Positions 23,261 through 34,890 of a stretch of 64,000 nucleotides of DNA are shown here, in pieces. Location of the stretch: assembly GCF_900747795.2 (NCBI RefSeq), contig NC_041397.2, forward strand, positions 160,998,690 through 161,062,689. The letters are read 5' to 3'. How positions within the stretch are numbered: position 1 is the first letter of the stretch; every line of letters starts with the position of its first letter. The position numbers and the translations under genes are program-made. This DNA comes from Erpetoichthys calabaricus (Eukaryota; Chordata; Cladistia; Polypteriformes; Polypteridae). The notes below the pieces were generated by a model. The model saw only the letters and a program-made list of their open reading frames with translations, was not told the origin of the DNA and searched no databases.

Positions 23261-25398
23261 TAAAGCTGTAGCGAGTGAGGTATTCTTACACACCACATCC
23301 TTTCTTTGCCTGAGCTGTTACAGCATGGAGAAATGGGGTGTTCACTTTATTAAAATGAATGCTGCAAGCAGAGCAGCAAATCTGTAAACGCTGGGGCTGG
23401 AGGCAAGTGGAGAAGGGCAGCTGCCCAGCACAGGAAAAACAGAGACAACGTGACAAGATATACAGAAAAATGAGATATGGAGTAGACAAAGAAAAAATTT
23501 AAAGAAGATGCAGTTAGCAAGAGCCCTGCCTGCAAATGCCAACGCAGGAACTACAATTCCCATCAGTCAGTGTGCTGCTCCAGATTATTTCATGAGCGCT
23601 CGTAAAGGTAAAATAACAGCATTGACAAAACCAGCATAGTTGCTTCCGATGTCATCATAGGTAGCAACTACTGCATTTTTATTTCTCAACGTAACAATTT
23701 CATTGTCTCGCTGGATTACAGCATTTATTTTAGAGTTTGTCTTTTTGCCTTATCTTGGATTGTGTTTAGACATGCTGCACTTCACAAAGATACTTTTCCC
23801 TCCCGTTTATTTTAATCTAGACCCTTTTCTGAGTAATGTGTTGCCAAAATCCTTAATAATCAATTTTCTTTTCTTGAATTCTTTCTTTCTACACTCCCTA
23901 GTCCCAAAAAACTTAAAAAAAACAATCAAACCCAAATACCTGTTTTTAGTAAGTTTTAGAATTGCAAAATCACATGCAAAATGTGACAAATTCAAAAAGA
24001 AACTGATTTTTAGCTTTTCACTGCCTATTGTGATGTTATATTTGACATAACCTATGAAGCAAGATTCATAGGTAGTCAAACAGTGGCAGCATGAAGTACT
24101 TGGCCATACATGCATTTCATTTATACTATATACTGAAACAGCACTAATTTTTTGCTTTGATGCTAATGGAGAGTCAAGATTTTTTGTAGTTTTTAGTTTT
24201 GAGTCAATCAAATTTAAATCACCTCTGTTACATAACCGGATACTGCTGTTGGTGATGTCCTTCAATACGGATTTCTGTTGCAGTCTCTTTCACACCAATG
24301 TCACAAAGGACCTACTATCCCACCAAAATTCGCTTCTCCTGACTGTAAATGTTTTCCACTGTCCATGCTGTTTGGACTACACAAAATTATTTCTTTTCAC
24401 TTGTTCTTTTCTGTACAATGCTTAAATTATCAATTCATTATATGGGCCTTGTAAGTGTGCAGTCTGTAAACATCATTTCTGTTTGTAATAAGTTAAAGGA
24501 AAACAAAATTTCTTATTAGAACTTTAAGGTCTGGCTATGGGTATGGAAAAAAATAAATAAATGAAGTTTGAACAAACAACTAATGAAAAACAAAGAAAAC
24601 GCATGAGTGAACAACATAAACAAATGAACATCATAAACATCTAATGATAATTATACTCAAAATTCACATTATTTCTACTTATTACCAGTTTCAATTCAAA
24701 AGAATACAGTTTCCTGTAAAACTGTAAAATTCAGTTTTGTAAAGGACCATCAACAAAAGCCAAGTCTCTAAGAAAAGCAGGAATTGATCTGTAGCAGAAA
24801 TATTTCACTCATGGGCAACTGCATGTGGCATGTTCAATAGTAACAGCTCAAATTAATACTATTAGCAAGATAAAATAAAAATTACAAATATTTTATACAG
24901 AAAAGTACTTAGTTACATAGTACTTCTGATTAACCAAAAGCACTATAACTAAACACAGGTAGTCCTACCATAATACTTATTTTGTGGCAGTAACCACGGT
25001 TTTCCTTCATGTAACTCCAACACCATTTTATTTGCAAGTCCTGAAGGGAAACTGAGGCTCCAAAAAGCTTCTTTGGGTTACCATTCATGATTACCCAGCC
25101 CCTACCAAAGAAAAGCAGTACAGAAAATGAGAGGAGTCTGATGTCAGAACTGAAAATTATTGGGACATATTTCATATAAGATGTGTAGACAGATTGCTCT
25201 GGAAACCCTTAATGTTGTCTTGACATCAGGCCGAACTGAAAGGTTTTTCCATAAAGAGTGATTTATTAGACATCAGAATTTGTACTGATTAATGCACATG
25301 TGCTTGTGAATATGTAGTACTTTAGACAAATGAAGTTCTTAAAAAAATAATATGGTAGTGTTTATAAGTTTTAAATGAAAATGAGAAAGGAGCATGCT
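23261..25398. other. No gene seen
   Basis: No domain was recognised in the few frames of 60-150 codons, which are AT-rich and lack splice context. Probably USP16 intron 1. Confidence 0.55.
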
Positions 25399-25904
25399 TT
25401 AACACTAGAATTACCAGAGCCTACGAAAAAACTCGTAGATCCGTCCCACCATAAATCGCTTTGCACCTCTCCATCAGCATCTTTTGTCCTGTAAATGTGT
25501 CGATAAGCACCCCGCTATCATATCCCCCACCGTCGCACAGTTTTCTCAGCTCAAGTCTGTTTACCTGCATGTCAGTTGCTTAAGAGTTGTATTGAGTGAG
25601 AAGTCAAGCAAAATGACATCTTTTATAAATACCGTATCATTATTTGGAACACATGCATTTCATGTGTGTTCCGTATCTACAACAATCTATGTAAACACAT
25701 CATTAAAACAGAAATGTTTTTCATGTTTTAGTAATAATTGACAAAATGTAGATACAAAGTGTTTAATGTGTGAAGCCTAAAGTCCAAATATCAAATAAAC
25801 GCTTTCACAAAAGGTACAAATATAACAGAACAAGTGAACTTCTATTCAAGAATATAACTGCAGAAAAAGAACCCGCGTTAGGGTGCGACATTGACACGTG
25901 TTTG

Positions 25905-25990
25905 CTAAGACTGCTTCCGTGGCACAACGGTATCAACTGTTGACTGGTACTCAAAACTTCATGGGTTCAACCCTGGATGAGTCCATTTTG
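25905..25990 (+). other. tRNA-like pol III promoter segment in the left arm
   Basis: GTGGCACAACGGTATC resembles an A box, and GGGTTCAACCCTGG a B box 45 bases later. The mirrored copy in the right arm (about 29,810-29,905, minus strand) reads GTGGCGCAACGGTATC and GGTTCGATCCCGG, closer to consensus. The cloverleaf does not close convincingly, so I do not call a tRNA gene. Confidence 0.5.
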
Positions 25991-26439
25991 AGAAGTTAGC
26001 TGCTCTTATTCTTACTATTTTAGAATAAAAACATATTTTATTTCCGTCTGTAACAGTGGATGTAAATTTATGATACTTGTGAAGGTTAGCTTTGTTTTTT
26101 TTTTTTATTCAGTTTTATTCTCTCAGTCGCATTCACCATCCCACACCCCCCCTCCCCATCTGACACTGCTGTTTTCACATAAAGACGCGCTATAACAGAG
26201 GTGAAGTCAGACCATGATGACGGTTCTACATCGGAGCAAGAATGCACGTCGCACTTTTGCCATCGCTGTACTTTGTATATGTACACGGGAAGCTCTGCAG
26301 TCTACTTGTAACTTTATGCTGTAGGAAGTAAATAAATAAAGGTAAATAAGTAAATAACATTCGATCTGGCTCTTATATACAAAGTACAGCGACAGCAGCT
26401 TCCACCTTTAGCTATAGACTTTCCACTCTAGTGTTTAGT

Positions 26440-27585
26440 CAAAACGGAGGTAAAAAGCTTAGGGGTAACTGTTGACTGTAATCTAAATTTTAAATCGCAT
26501 ATTAATCAGATCACTAGGACAGCATTTTTTCACTTAAGAAACATAGCAAAAGTTAGACCTCTTATATCATTGAAAGATGCTGAGAAATTAGTTCTTGCGT
26601 TTGTCTTCAGTCGACTAGATTACTGTAACGCACTCCTCTCAGGACTACCCAAAAAAGAAATAAATCGTTTGCAACTAGTGCAGACTGCAGTAGTTCCTTA
26701 CCAGGAAAAGAAAATCCGAGCACATCTCTCCAGTTTTGACGTCACTACACTGGTTACCTGTGTCATTCAGGATTGACTTTAAAATTTTGCTTATGGTTTA
26801 TAAAGCCTTAAATAATCTCGCCCCATCCTATATATCGGAATGTCTGACGTCTTATATTCCAAATCGCAACCTCAGATCCTCAACTGAATGTCTCCTTAGA
26901 ATTCCTAGAGCAAAACTTAAAAGAAGTGGTGAGGTGGCCTTCTGCTGTTATGCACCTAAAATCTGGAATAGCCTGCCAGTAGGAATTCGCCAGGCTAATA
27001 CAGTGGAGCACTTTAAAAAACTGCTGAAAACATATTATTTTAACATGGCCTTCTCATAACTTCACTGTAATTTAATCCTGATACTCTGTATATCCAATTC
27101 ATTATAATAACCATTCAAGTTGGCTCTAAAATCTGTACTAACCCCTATTCTCTCTTCTGTTTCCTTTTCCGGTGTCCTTTTGGTGGTGGCTACTCTAAGT
27201 ACCATGATGTTCCAAAAATGATGGATGGATTAAAAGCCAGAAGTCTGTATGACCATCAGCGTCAAGTGACTTCCGTGAGAACCCTAACTACAAAGAGGAC
27301 TATTTCATTTATGTTAGGTAGAATGCCCAGAGGGGACTGGGCGGTCTCGTGGCCTGGAACCCCTACAGATTTTATTTTTTTCTCCAGCTTTCTGGAGTTT
27401 TTTTTTGTTTTTTCTGTCCACCCTGGCCATCGGACCTTACTCCTTTTTCTATGTTAACTAATGTTGCCTTATTTTAATTTCTTTTTTTGTCTTTTATTTT
27501 TCTTTTCTTCATTATGTAAAGCACTTTGAGCTACTTTTTGTATGAAAATGTGCTATATAAATAAATGTTGTTGTTGTTGTAGATC
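26440..27585 (+). mobile_element. L2-type LINE 3' fragment in the element centre
   Basis: The plus strand reads LVLAFVFSRLDYCNALLSGLP, then after a frame change LHWLPVSFRIDFKILLMVYK, PKIWNSLPVGIRQ and LKTYYFNMAFS with a stop. These are the L2-type C-terminal blocks. The 3' untranslated part ends CACTTTGAGCTACTTTTTGT followed by TTG repeats. It has one or more frame breaks and a 5' truncation. Confidence 0.8.
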
Positions 27586-28507
27586 TGGATGGTGCATGTG
27601 CCCAAAACATTAACATTTATATGTTACTTACATCTTGCCTGAAGAAGAGGCCTGAGTTGCCTCGAAAGCTTACATATTGTAATCTTTTTAGTTAGTCAAT
27701 AAAAAGTGTCATTTTGCTTGACTTTTCACTATGTTACTTACATAAAAGCCAGATCGAATGTTATTTACCTTAATTTATTTACTTACTTCCTACAGCGTAA
27801 AGTCACAAGGAGACTGCAGAGCTTCCTATGTTTGATCGACACGGGCATGCTCAAAAAATACCTGTAATGCCACAAAAAGTGCCTGCTGGCACTTTAGTAC
27901 GCAAGCAATGGTACGAGAATGCAGTTAAACTTTTTTTTGGGGCACATACACCGTCCAGATCTAAACACTAGAGTGGAGAGTCTATAGCTGCAGGTGGAAG
28001 CTGCCGTCGCTGTACTTTGTATATAAGAGCCAGATCGAATGTTATTTACTTTACCTTTATTTATTTACTTACTTCCTACAGCGTAAAGTCACAAGTAGAC
28101 TGCAGAGCTTCCCGTGTACATATACAAAGTACAGCGATGGCAAAAGTGTGACGTGCATTCTTGCTCCGATGTAGAACCGTCGTCATGGTCTGAATTCACC
28201 TCTGTTACAGCGCGTCTTAATTTTAAAAACAGCAGCGTCAGATTGGGGTTTGGGGGCAATGGTGGAATTGTGAATGCGATTGAGAGAATAAAACTGAATA
28301 AAAAAAAAAAAAAAAACCAAAAGCTAACCTTTACAAGTATCATACATTTACACCGGCTGTTACAGACTGAAATCAAATGTATGTTTTTATTCTAAAATAG
28401 TAAGAACTAGCAAAATACCCGTGCTTCGCAGCGGCGAAGTACTGCTTTAAAATTTTTATTAAGAAGAAAAGTAAACCTTTTTAAACTGAGGGAAAACATA
28501 CCAATAA

Positions 28508-29209
28508 TTATTTGTTAAGGATCCCTTTGTATACCACGTTGTCAGTTCGGCCCTCCGGTTGTAATATAACCAAGCTGTGCGCTGAGCTTACTCTTGAGCA
28601 TGCAACGTATAGTTGGCCATGTGAAAAGCAATCTTGCCTCAAATCAATGCCAACCTTTTGTAGGGTCTGTCCCTGAGACTTATTGTCATTGTGAAGCAGA
28701 GCCTTACTGGAAATTGGAGGCGTTTGAATTGAAATGGGTTTCATCGATAACTTTGCATCCAGCTTTTGAGAGTTTAAACATTCATAAACATCAAAGTGTC
28801 CACTACTCAAATCGTCACCTGTGAATCTAAGATGTTTAAGAGGCATTGGCGGTTGTCCAAAGGTGTAAAATATTTGGCCATTTCGGTACACTTGAAAGCG
28901 ACAACCAAACAATTCAGCAGCAGCCATCAACTCACATGCAGAACCATAGGTGAAGGGCTTAAGCATTTCACTCTTATAGTGCTCCTGTGTAGTATAATTA
29001 TCTCCTGTACCATCATCAGTCCACACCTTGAACCTGTCCCAGTCATTCAATACATAAGACACAATGTTCCTCCGGATATCAAGAGTGAGCCTGATATGGC
29101 CGTGCGATATGTAACACAGAGAATGGAAAAGGCAGTCGCCATCTCCAGGCATGGAAATCACTCGGTAAGTGACAGTTCTTTGATCGATGGTGATCACCTC
29201 GATAGACAT
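28508..29209 (-). CDS. Helitron OTU-like cysteine protease fused to helicase C-terminal tail
   Basis: The 233-residue frame begins with ATG at 29,209 ([17 protein letters not shown]). [10 protein letters not shown] carries the OTU catalytic Asp/Cys and GHFDVYE the candidate catalytic His, about 100 residues apart, so the OTU fold looks complete. The last 60 residues, including [18 protein letters not shown] and [13 protein letters not shown], are the final motifs of a Pif1-type Helitron helicase, joined after a large internal deletion. OTU modules are known from fish Helitrons and Helentrons. A TATA-like box lies about 220 bases upstream. No stops or shifts. Whether it is translated is unknown. 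It is part of a mobile element, not a host gene. Confidence 0.82.
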   Translation of the reverse strand: MSIEVITIDQRTVTYRVISMPGDGDCLFHSLCYISHGHIRLTLDIRRNIVSYVLNDWDRFKVWTDDGTGDNYTTQEHYKSEMLKPFTYGSACELMAAAELFGCRFQVYRNGQIFYTFGQPPMPLKHLRFTGDDLSSGHFDVYECLNSQKLDAKLSMKPISIQTPPISSKALLHNDNKSQGQTLQKVGIDLRQDCFSHGQLYVACSRVSSAHSLVILQPEGRTDNVVYKGILNK

Positions 29210-29425
29210 GTTAATGGGGGTACGGTTAGAACGATAAAGGAAATGGGTACCTGAACAATGTAAACTAAGTCTAAAATACCTACACAATAACTATAATCAT
29301 AATAAACGAACAATAAAACAGCGGAGAAGCCGTGGATTAAATAAAAAGGATGCAGTTATCAGCAGGGAGACGTGAATAACGTGGCAAAGCAAGGAAGGGA
29401 ATGAAGAGACCGGTGCGACGGATGG

Positions 29426-29437
29426 CCTTATATAGGC
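29426..29437 (-). promoter_or_regulatory. TATA-box-like element of the Helitron
   Basis: GCCTATATAAGG on the minus strand, followed by a GTCGCACCGGTCTCTTCATTC-like start region, sits about 220 bases before the OTU ATG. Confidence 0.45.
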
Positions 29438-30417
29438 AAGCAGCCAACTACGTGGGAGGCGTGGGGATGGGGGACCCAACACTGCCTCACACGGCAACCG
29501 AGCTGCAGGCTATGGACGTATATATGTACGTAAGTAAGATTCAGTTAGCAATGGGAACCCGCGTACCAAATTTCTTGAAGATGGGGCCATAAATAAGAAA
29601 GTTTAACATGGTGGACACTGTCGACCGTTATGACCATTATGTGTAGAATTACGAAATGAAACCTGCTTAACTTTTGTAAGTAAGCTGTAAGGAATGAGCC
29701 GGCCAAATTTCAGCCTTCTACCTACACGGGAAGCCGGAAAATTAGTGATAAGTGAGTCGGTGAGGGCTTTGCCTTTTATTTGTATAGAAGATAAGAGCAG
29801 CTCACTTCTCAAAACGGACTTGTCCGGGATCGAACCTGTGAAGTTTTGATTACCAGTCAACATCAGTTGATACCGTTGCGCCACCGAAGCAGTCGTAGCA
29901 AACACGTGTCAATGTCGCACCCTAACGCGGGTTCTTTTTCTGCAGTTATATTCTTGAACAGCAGCGCACTTGTTCTGTTATATTTGTACCTTTTGTGAAA
30001 GTGTTTATTTGATATTTGGAATTCAGGCTTAACACATTATACACTTCATGTCTACATTTTGTCAATTATTACTAAAACATGAAAAACATTTCTGTTTTAA
30101 CGATGCGTTTACTGTACATAGATTGTTGTAGACATGGAACACACATGAAATGCATGTGTTCCAAATAACGATATAGTATTTATAAAAGGTGTCATTTTGC
30201 TTGACTTCTCACTCTATACAACTCCAAAAGCAACTGACATGCAGGTAAACAGACTTGAGCTAAGAAAACTGTGTGGTGGTGGGGGATGTGATAGCAGGCT
30301 GCTTGCTGCGTATCGACACATTTACAGGACAAAAGATGCTGATGGAGAGGTGCAAAGCGATTTAAGGTGGGACGGATCTACGAGTTTTTTCGTAGGCTCT
30401 GGTAATTCTAGTGTTAA

Positions 30418-31278
30418 ACAGACAACATACATTTTCCAAAATTATTTTAGTCTTAGATGCAGTCTCAAAATTTCATGTTCTCTCAGAGTACACAAAGATT
30501 TTCACTGGTTGCTTGACTTTACTTCTAAATTCAAATATTGTGAAAGTTAAGTTAAACACAACAATACCCTAAAATGACTTAGAATCCTCTGCTAGGCTGG
30601 CAATCTACTCAAGACTGTTATATGCCTTACATCTCCTGTTGCCACAACTGAGAGAATCTCACAACATCCCAGAAATCTGATTTAACATTTTTCAAAACGT
30701 ATGAAAATGAGTATTTGAGTGCAAAAACAAAATGCCACACTCATTCTGATTTAACATTTGATCAAATAATAAGTTCAATTATTTGAGATCAGTAGTTTAG
30801 CATACTGAATTCTTACCATGGCTGCTTGAAAGGCTCCTTTATATTGTATTATTGTCCCCCTCAGCTGCAGCCAATATAGCTAGCTTTTAACTGATCACTC
30901 CTCCTGGTGTTCAATTAAACATTATACAGGGCAACAGACAGTGACATCACCAGATCTATCATAACTGCACCAACACTATTAAACATATGTTGGGCACTAT
31001 AATGTAAAAATGAATGACCAGTTTGCACCCACATCGTAAACATCTGTCTGACACTATAATGTACAAAAGAATGCCCAGTTGCAAAGGTCAGATAACCTTT
31101 ACCTCAGATTTCCCCCAAAAAAGAACTATGGGCTCCACAAGGTCATTTTATATGTAATTCCAATAAATTTGACCTTAGGCTTCCTCTTCCTCACTGACAT
31201 CTAACCTTACCTTCACAAACCTTGACCTGAAAGACTGAAAAAATATATTTTTACTGAATAGATACACACATATATACA
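30418..31278. other. No gene seen
   Basis: AT-rich spacer. A weak two-copy similarity (GGGCACTATAATGTAAAAATGAATG and GACACTATAATGTACAAAAGAATG, about 30,991 and 31,052) is the only structure noted. Confidence 0.55.
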
Positions 31279-31280
31279 TA

Positions 31281-33091
31281 CAGTGCATCCGGAAAGTATT
31301 CAAAGCGCATCACTTTTTCCACATTTTGTTATGTTACAGCCTTATTCCAAAATGGATTAAATTCATTTTTTTCCTCAGAATTCTACACACAACACCCCAT
31401 AATGACAACATGAAAAAAGTTTACTTGAGGTTTTTGTAAATTTATTAAAAATAAAAAAACTGAGAAATCACATGTACATAAGTATTCACAGCCTTTGCAC
31501 AATACTTTGTCGATGCACCTTTGCCAGCAATTACAGCCTTAAGTCTTTTTGAATATGATGCCACAAGCTTGGCACACCTATCCTTGGCTAGTTTCGCCCA
31601 TTCCTCTTTGCAGCACCTCTCAAGCTCCATCAGGTTGGATGGGAAGTGTCGGTGCACAGCCATTTTAAGATCTCTTCAGAGATGTTCAAATCGGATTCAA
31701 GTCAGGGCTCTGGCTGGGCCACTAAAAGACATTCACAGAGTTGTCCTGAAGCCGCTCCTTTGATATCTTGGCTGTGTGTTACTAGGGTCGTTGTCCTGCT
31801 GAAAGATGAACCGTCACCCCAGTCTGAGGTCAAGAGCGCTCTGGAGCAGGTTTTCATCCAGGATGTCTCTGTACATTGCTGCAGTCATCTTTCCCTTTAT
31901 CCTGACTAGTCTCCCAGTCCCTGCCGCTTAAAAACATCCCCACAGCATGATGCTGCCACCACCATGCTTCACTGTAGTGATGGTATTGGCCTGGTGATGA
32001 GCGGTGCCTGGTTTCCTCCAAACATGATGCCTGACATTCACACCAAAGAGTTTTCTTTCTTTGGCAAACTCCAGGCAGGCTGCCATGTGCCTTTTACTAA
32101 GGAGTGGCTTCCGTCTGGCCACTCTACCATACAGGCCTGATTGGTGGATTGCTACAGAGATGGTTGTCCTTCTGGAAGGTTCTCCTCTCTCCACAGAGGA
32201 CCTCTGGAGCTCTGACAGAGTGACCATTGGATTCTTAGTCACCTCCCTGACTAAGGCCCTTCTCCCCCGATCACTCAGTTAAGATGGCCGGCCAGCTCTA
32301 GGAAGAGTGGTTTCGAACTTCTTCCACTTACGGATGATAGAGGCCACTGTGCTCATTGGGACCTTCAAAGCAGCAGATATTTTTCTGTAACCTTCCCTAG
32401 ATTTGTGCCTCGAGACAATCCTGTCTCGGAGGTCTACAGACAATTCCTTTGACTTCATGCTTGTTTTGTGCTCTGACATGAACTGTCAACTGTGTGACCT
32501 TATATAGACAGGTGTGTGCCTTTACAAATCATGTCCAATCAACTGCATTTACCACAGGTGGACTCCAATTAAGCTGCAGAAACATCTCAAGGATGATCAG
32601 GGGAAACAGGATGCACCTGAGCTCAATTTTGAGCTTCATGGTAAAGACTGTGAATACTTATGTACATGTGCTTTCTCAATTTTTTTATTTTTAATAAATT
32701 TGCAAAAATCTCAAGAGAAAAGCCAAGCAAAATGACACCTTTTATTGGCTAACTAAAAAGATTACAATATGCAAGCTTCAAGGGGCCTGAGTTGCCTTGA
32801 AAGCTTGCATATTGTAATCTTTTTAGTCGAAAGCTTGCATATTGTAATCTTTTTAGTTAGCCAATAAAAGGTGTCATTTTGCTTGGCTTTTCTCTACATT
32901 CATAATGGCTAACACGGTACAACACCCTAGTACTACAAAAATCTCAAGTAAACTTTTTTGACGTTGTCATTATGGGGTGTTGTGTGTAGAATTCTGAGGA
33001 AAAAAATGAATTTAATCCATTTTGGAATAAGGCTGTAACATAACAAAATGTGGAAAAAGTGATGCGCTGTGAATACTTTCCAGAAGCACTG
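31281..33091 (-). mobile_element. Tc1-type transposon, inactive
   Basis: Ends CAGTGCATCCGGAAAGTATT and, inverted, CAGTGCTTCTGGAAAGTATT are flanked by TA. The minus strand carries transposase pieces in one frame: an HTH region (32,279-32,479, MSEHKTSMKSKELSVDLRDR), a central part (31,928-32,242, ending [14 protein letters not shown]) and a C-terminal part (31,445-31,663, ELERCCKEEWAKLAKDRCAK). The central part runs from LEFAKERK straight to [13 protein letters not shown], lacking about 20 residues that normally hold the first catalytic Asp (DES motif). Several in-frame stops are present. A 220-base foldback is inserted at 32,716-32,935. Confidence 0.9.
32716..32935. mobile_element. Foldback insert in the Tc1 element
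   Basis: Thirteen-base duplications CAAAAATCTCAAG flank it (32,703-32,715; 32,936-32,948). Its arms AGCCAAGCAAAATGACACC... and ...GGTGTCATTTTGCTTGGCT are inverted repeats of about 60 bases around AAGCTTGCATATTGTAATC. Related sequence lies in the 25.4-30.4 kb element at about 27,630-27,730 and in both its arms. The long duplication suggests retroposition more than cut-and-paste. Family not named. Confidence 0.75.
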
Positions 33092-33368
33092 TACATATTT
33101 CCATAACAATTTAGGGTATTGGTAGAAAATATAGTCATGAAAATGGTCATGATTTTAAATATCTGAATATAAAATACTGAGATTTTTGTAAACATTGGAC
33201 CTTGCTAAAATCTGAGCATTTTATTAGAAACCTTGGTCAGGCATTATATTGATCAAAATATTTTATTTAATTAATTTTACTTACCTTTTACATTTTCACA
33301 GGACTTGGAAAAATAACTTCTTTTTCATTTTGTATCTCTGCTATATATTACTGAAATTACCCAACTTA

Positions 33369-34280
33369 CAGTTATCCCTCGCTACTTCGCGGTTCACTTT
33401 TCGCGGATTCACGACTTCGCGGGTTTTTAAATACAAGTGATTGCCCGCCTATCGCGGAAGTTATGTTCCAGACCCATCAGCAACAGGAGAAAATCCGCAA
33501 TATAGAAAGACCATATAAATAAACATTTTTATAGTTTAAGCCTTAAAATACCCATCCCACATGCTTTAAACACATGTAAACTTATAAAACACACTTTGTT
33601 AACACATATGATATGTGGATGTCGGGCTAAGGATATGAATAACATCTCACTATTATAAAACATTTTAACTTCACGCAAGACAAGACAGTGAGACAGGAAA
33701 ATTGGTGATGTACAGGCTTTTAAATTATTGACACGCAGAGCGACAAGCAGCACAAAGCCAGCACAAAGTCCACTTCTCCTTAGCGTTCATTCAGCTCCCC
33801 ACCCCCTTGACAATGCGAAGTGGCAGGAGCGTACTGCGCCTCCAGGGAGGGGGGTTTGAGCGAACGTGCGTTCAGCCCTCACACACCCCCACTCCTCCTC
33901 CTCCTTCTGAACGCGCAGAGCGACAAGCAGGCATTTTGGCAGAAGCAGCACAAAGTCCATTTCTGCTCTGCTCAGAGTTCAGCTGCCCCCCTTCATAAAG
34001 CGAGTGCAGACACATTGACGTCTGATCGCTGCGTGCAGTGTGCAGTGTTGGTCTGCGGTGTTTAAGAATGCAGAAAGTGTTTAAGAGCATAGGAAGTGTT
34101 TATAAGAGCGTGGGAAAGGTTAACAAGAGAGTGAGAAAGGTTTATAAGAGTGTGGGAAGGGTTTATTAAGCCTTAAAATATGTATAAATAATAAAATAAA
34201 TATAGGTCGCTACTTCGCGGATTTTCACCTATCGCGGGGGGCTCTGGAACGTAGCCCCCGCGATAGGTGAGGGATTACTG
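33369..34280. mobile_element. Pogo/Tigger-like MITE
   Basis: It runs from CAGTTATCCCTCGCTACTTC to GATAGGTGAGGGATTACTG with TA at each end. The part 33,440-33,650 matches the 9.3-kb element. A four-copy degenerate tandem repeat of about 24 bases (TTTATAAGAGCGTGGGAAAG type) lies at about 34,065-34,170. No coding capacity. Confidence 0.87.
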
Positions 34281-34769
34281 TAATTATATTTGGAACTCTT
34301 GCTTTTTCAATACACACATATACTTAAGTTATATTTTAAATGACAACACACACTCTTGAGTGTTGCTAACAAACATGACTATTTTTATAAGGATTAAAAA
34401 AATATTTTAAGCAAGTACAAATCAATCTAGGCACAATTTTCAATAAAACAGAAATTTACTCTTAATTTATAAGAATATGCGAGTAAAGACAGCCAATGTT
34501 TACTTTCACAAAACAGGTAATACACATACAAAAATAAAAAGTATAACTTCTTTTTCACTTTTCAAAGTATTTTAATTCTTCTTTTTCATATAATCAAAAC
34601 ATTGATTGCATACATCTGGTACAATGAACTGCCTTAAACATACAGCATTCTTCAGTCAATCCACCTATTATCAAAATTAGAGTGATTGTAAATACTGGAA
34701 AGTTACTTAACAAAGGCTAAGAAGACAGTAACACTATAGAATGCAGAGCATAATTACTATATATTAAAT

Positions 34770-34890
34770 AGGCAGGCACTGCGGCCTAGTCACATAATTA
34801 CTGGACTTTGAAAAAGCAAGTTTAACGGGCCATTCTTTATCACAAATTCACTATGCAACTCTGAGTACATTACTTAACCTGTCTTGGAAC
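34770..34890 (+). mobile_element. tRNA-derived SINE remnant
   Basis: GGCACTGCGGCCTAGTCAC and CATTACTTAACCTGTCTTGG match the head and a downstream segment of a common fish tRNA SINE (CGGCCTAGTGG ... CACTTAACCTGCC), with the middle decayed. Confidence 0.4.

Larger units (their letters stand above)
28407..29791 (-). mobile_element. Helitron with OTU-protease and helicase C-terminal coding, in the right arm
   Basis: On the minus strand it starts TCTTCTATACAAATAAAAGG and ends with the hairpin CTTCGCCGCTGCGAAG, then ...TTTTGCTAG, inserted between A and T. Both are classic Helitron features. The matching left arm (about 26,015-26,030) lacks it and reads straight through CTCTTA|TTCTTAC, a paralogous empty site that fixes the ends exactly (1,385 bases). 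It carries one intact frame (28,508-29,209) and a TATATAAGG promoter-like box. Rep and the Walker A part of the helicase are absent, so it is a deletion derivative. Confidence 0.92.
25403..30413. mobile_element. 5-kb inverted-arm DNA element with TTAA target sites (piggyBac-like ends)
   Basis: TTAA at 25,399-25,402 and 30,414-30,417 flanks terminal inverted repeats starting CACTAGAATTACCAGAGCC, identical for about 48 bases and then similar for about 1 kb. The left arm is 25,403 to about 26,437; the right arm is about 27,962 to 30,413 and contains the Helitron. Each arm holds a tRNA-like stretch with A and B boxes. The terminal repeat itself has a small palindrome, CTACGA...TCGTAG. The centre contains an L2-type 3' fragment (about 26,440-27,585) and internal duplications. 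No transposase frame is visible, so it is non-autonomous or decayed. TTAA targets suggest the piggyBac superfamily; the terminal sequence was not matched to a named family. Confidence 0.75.

Noticed and set aside
25905-25990. Possible tRNA gene
   Set aside because: A and B boxes are present, but the acceptor stem does not close and the segment is duplicated in the arms of a mobile element; called a tRNA-like segment only.
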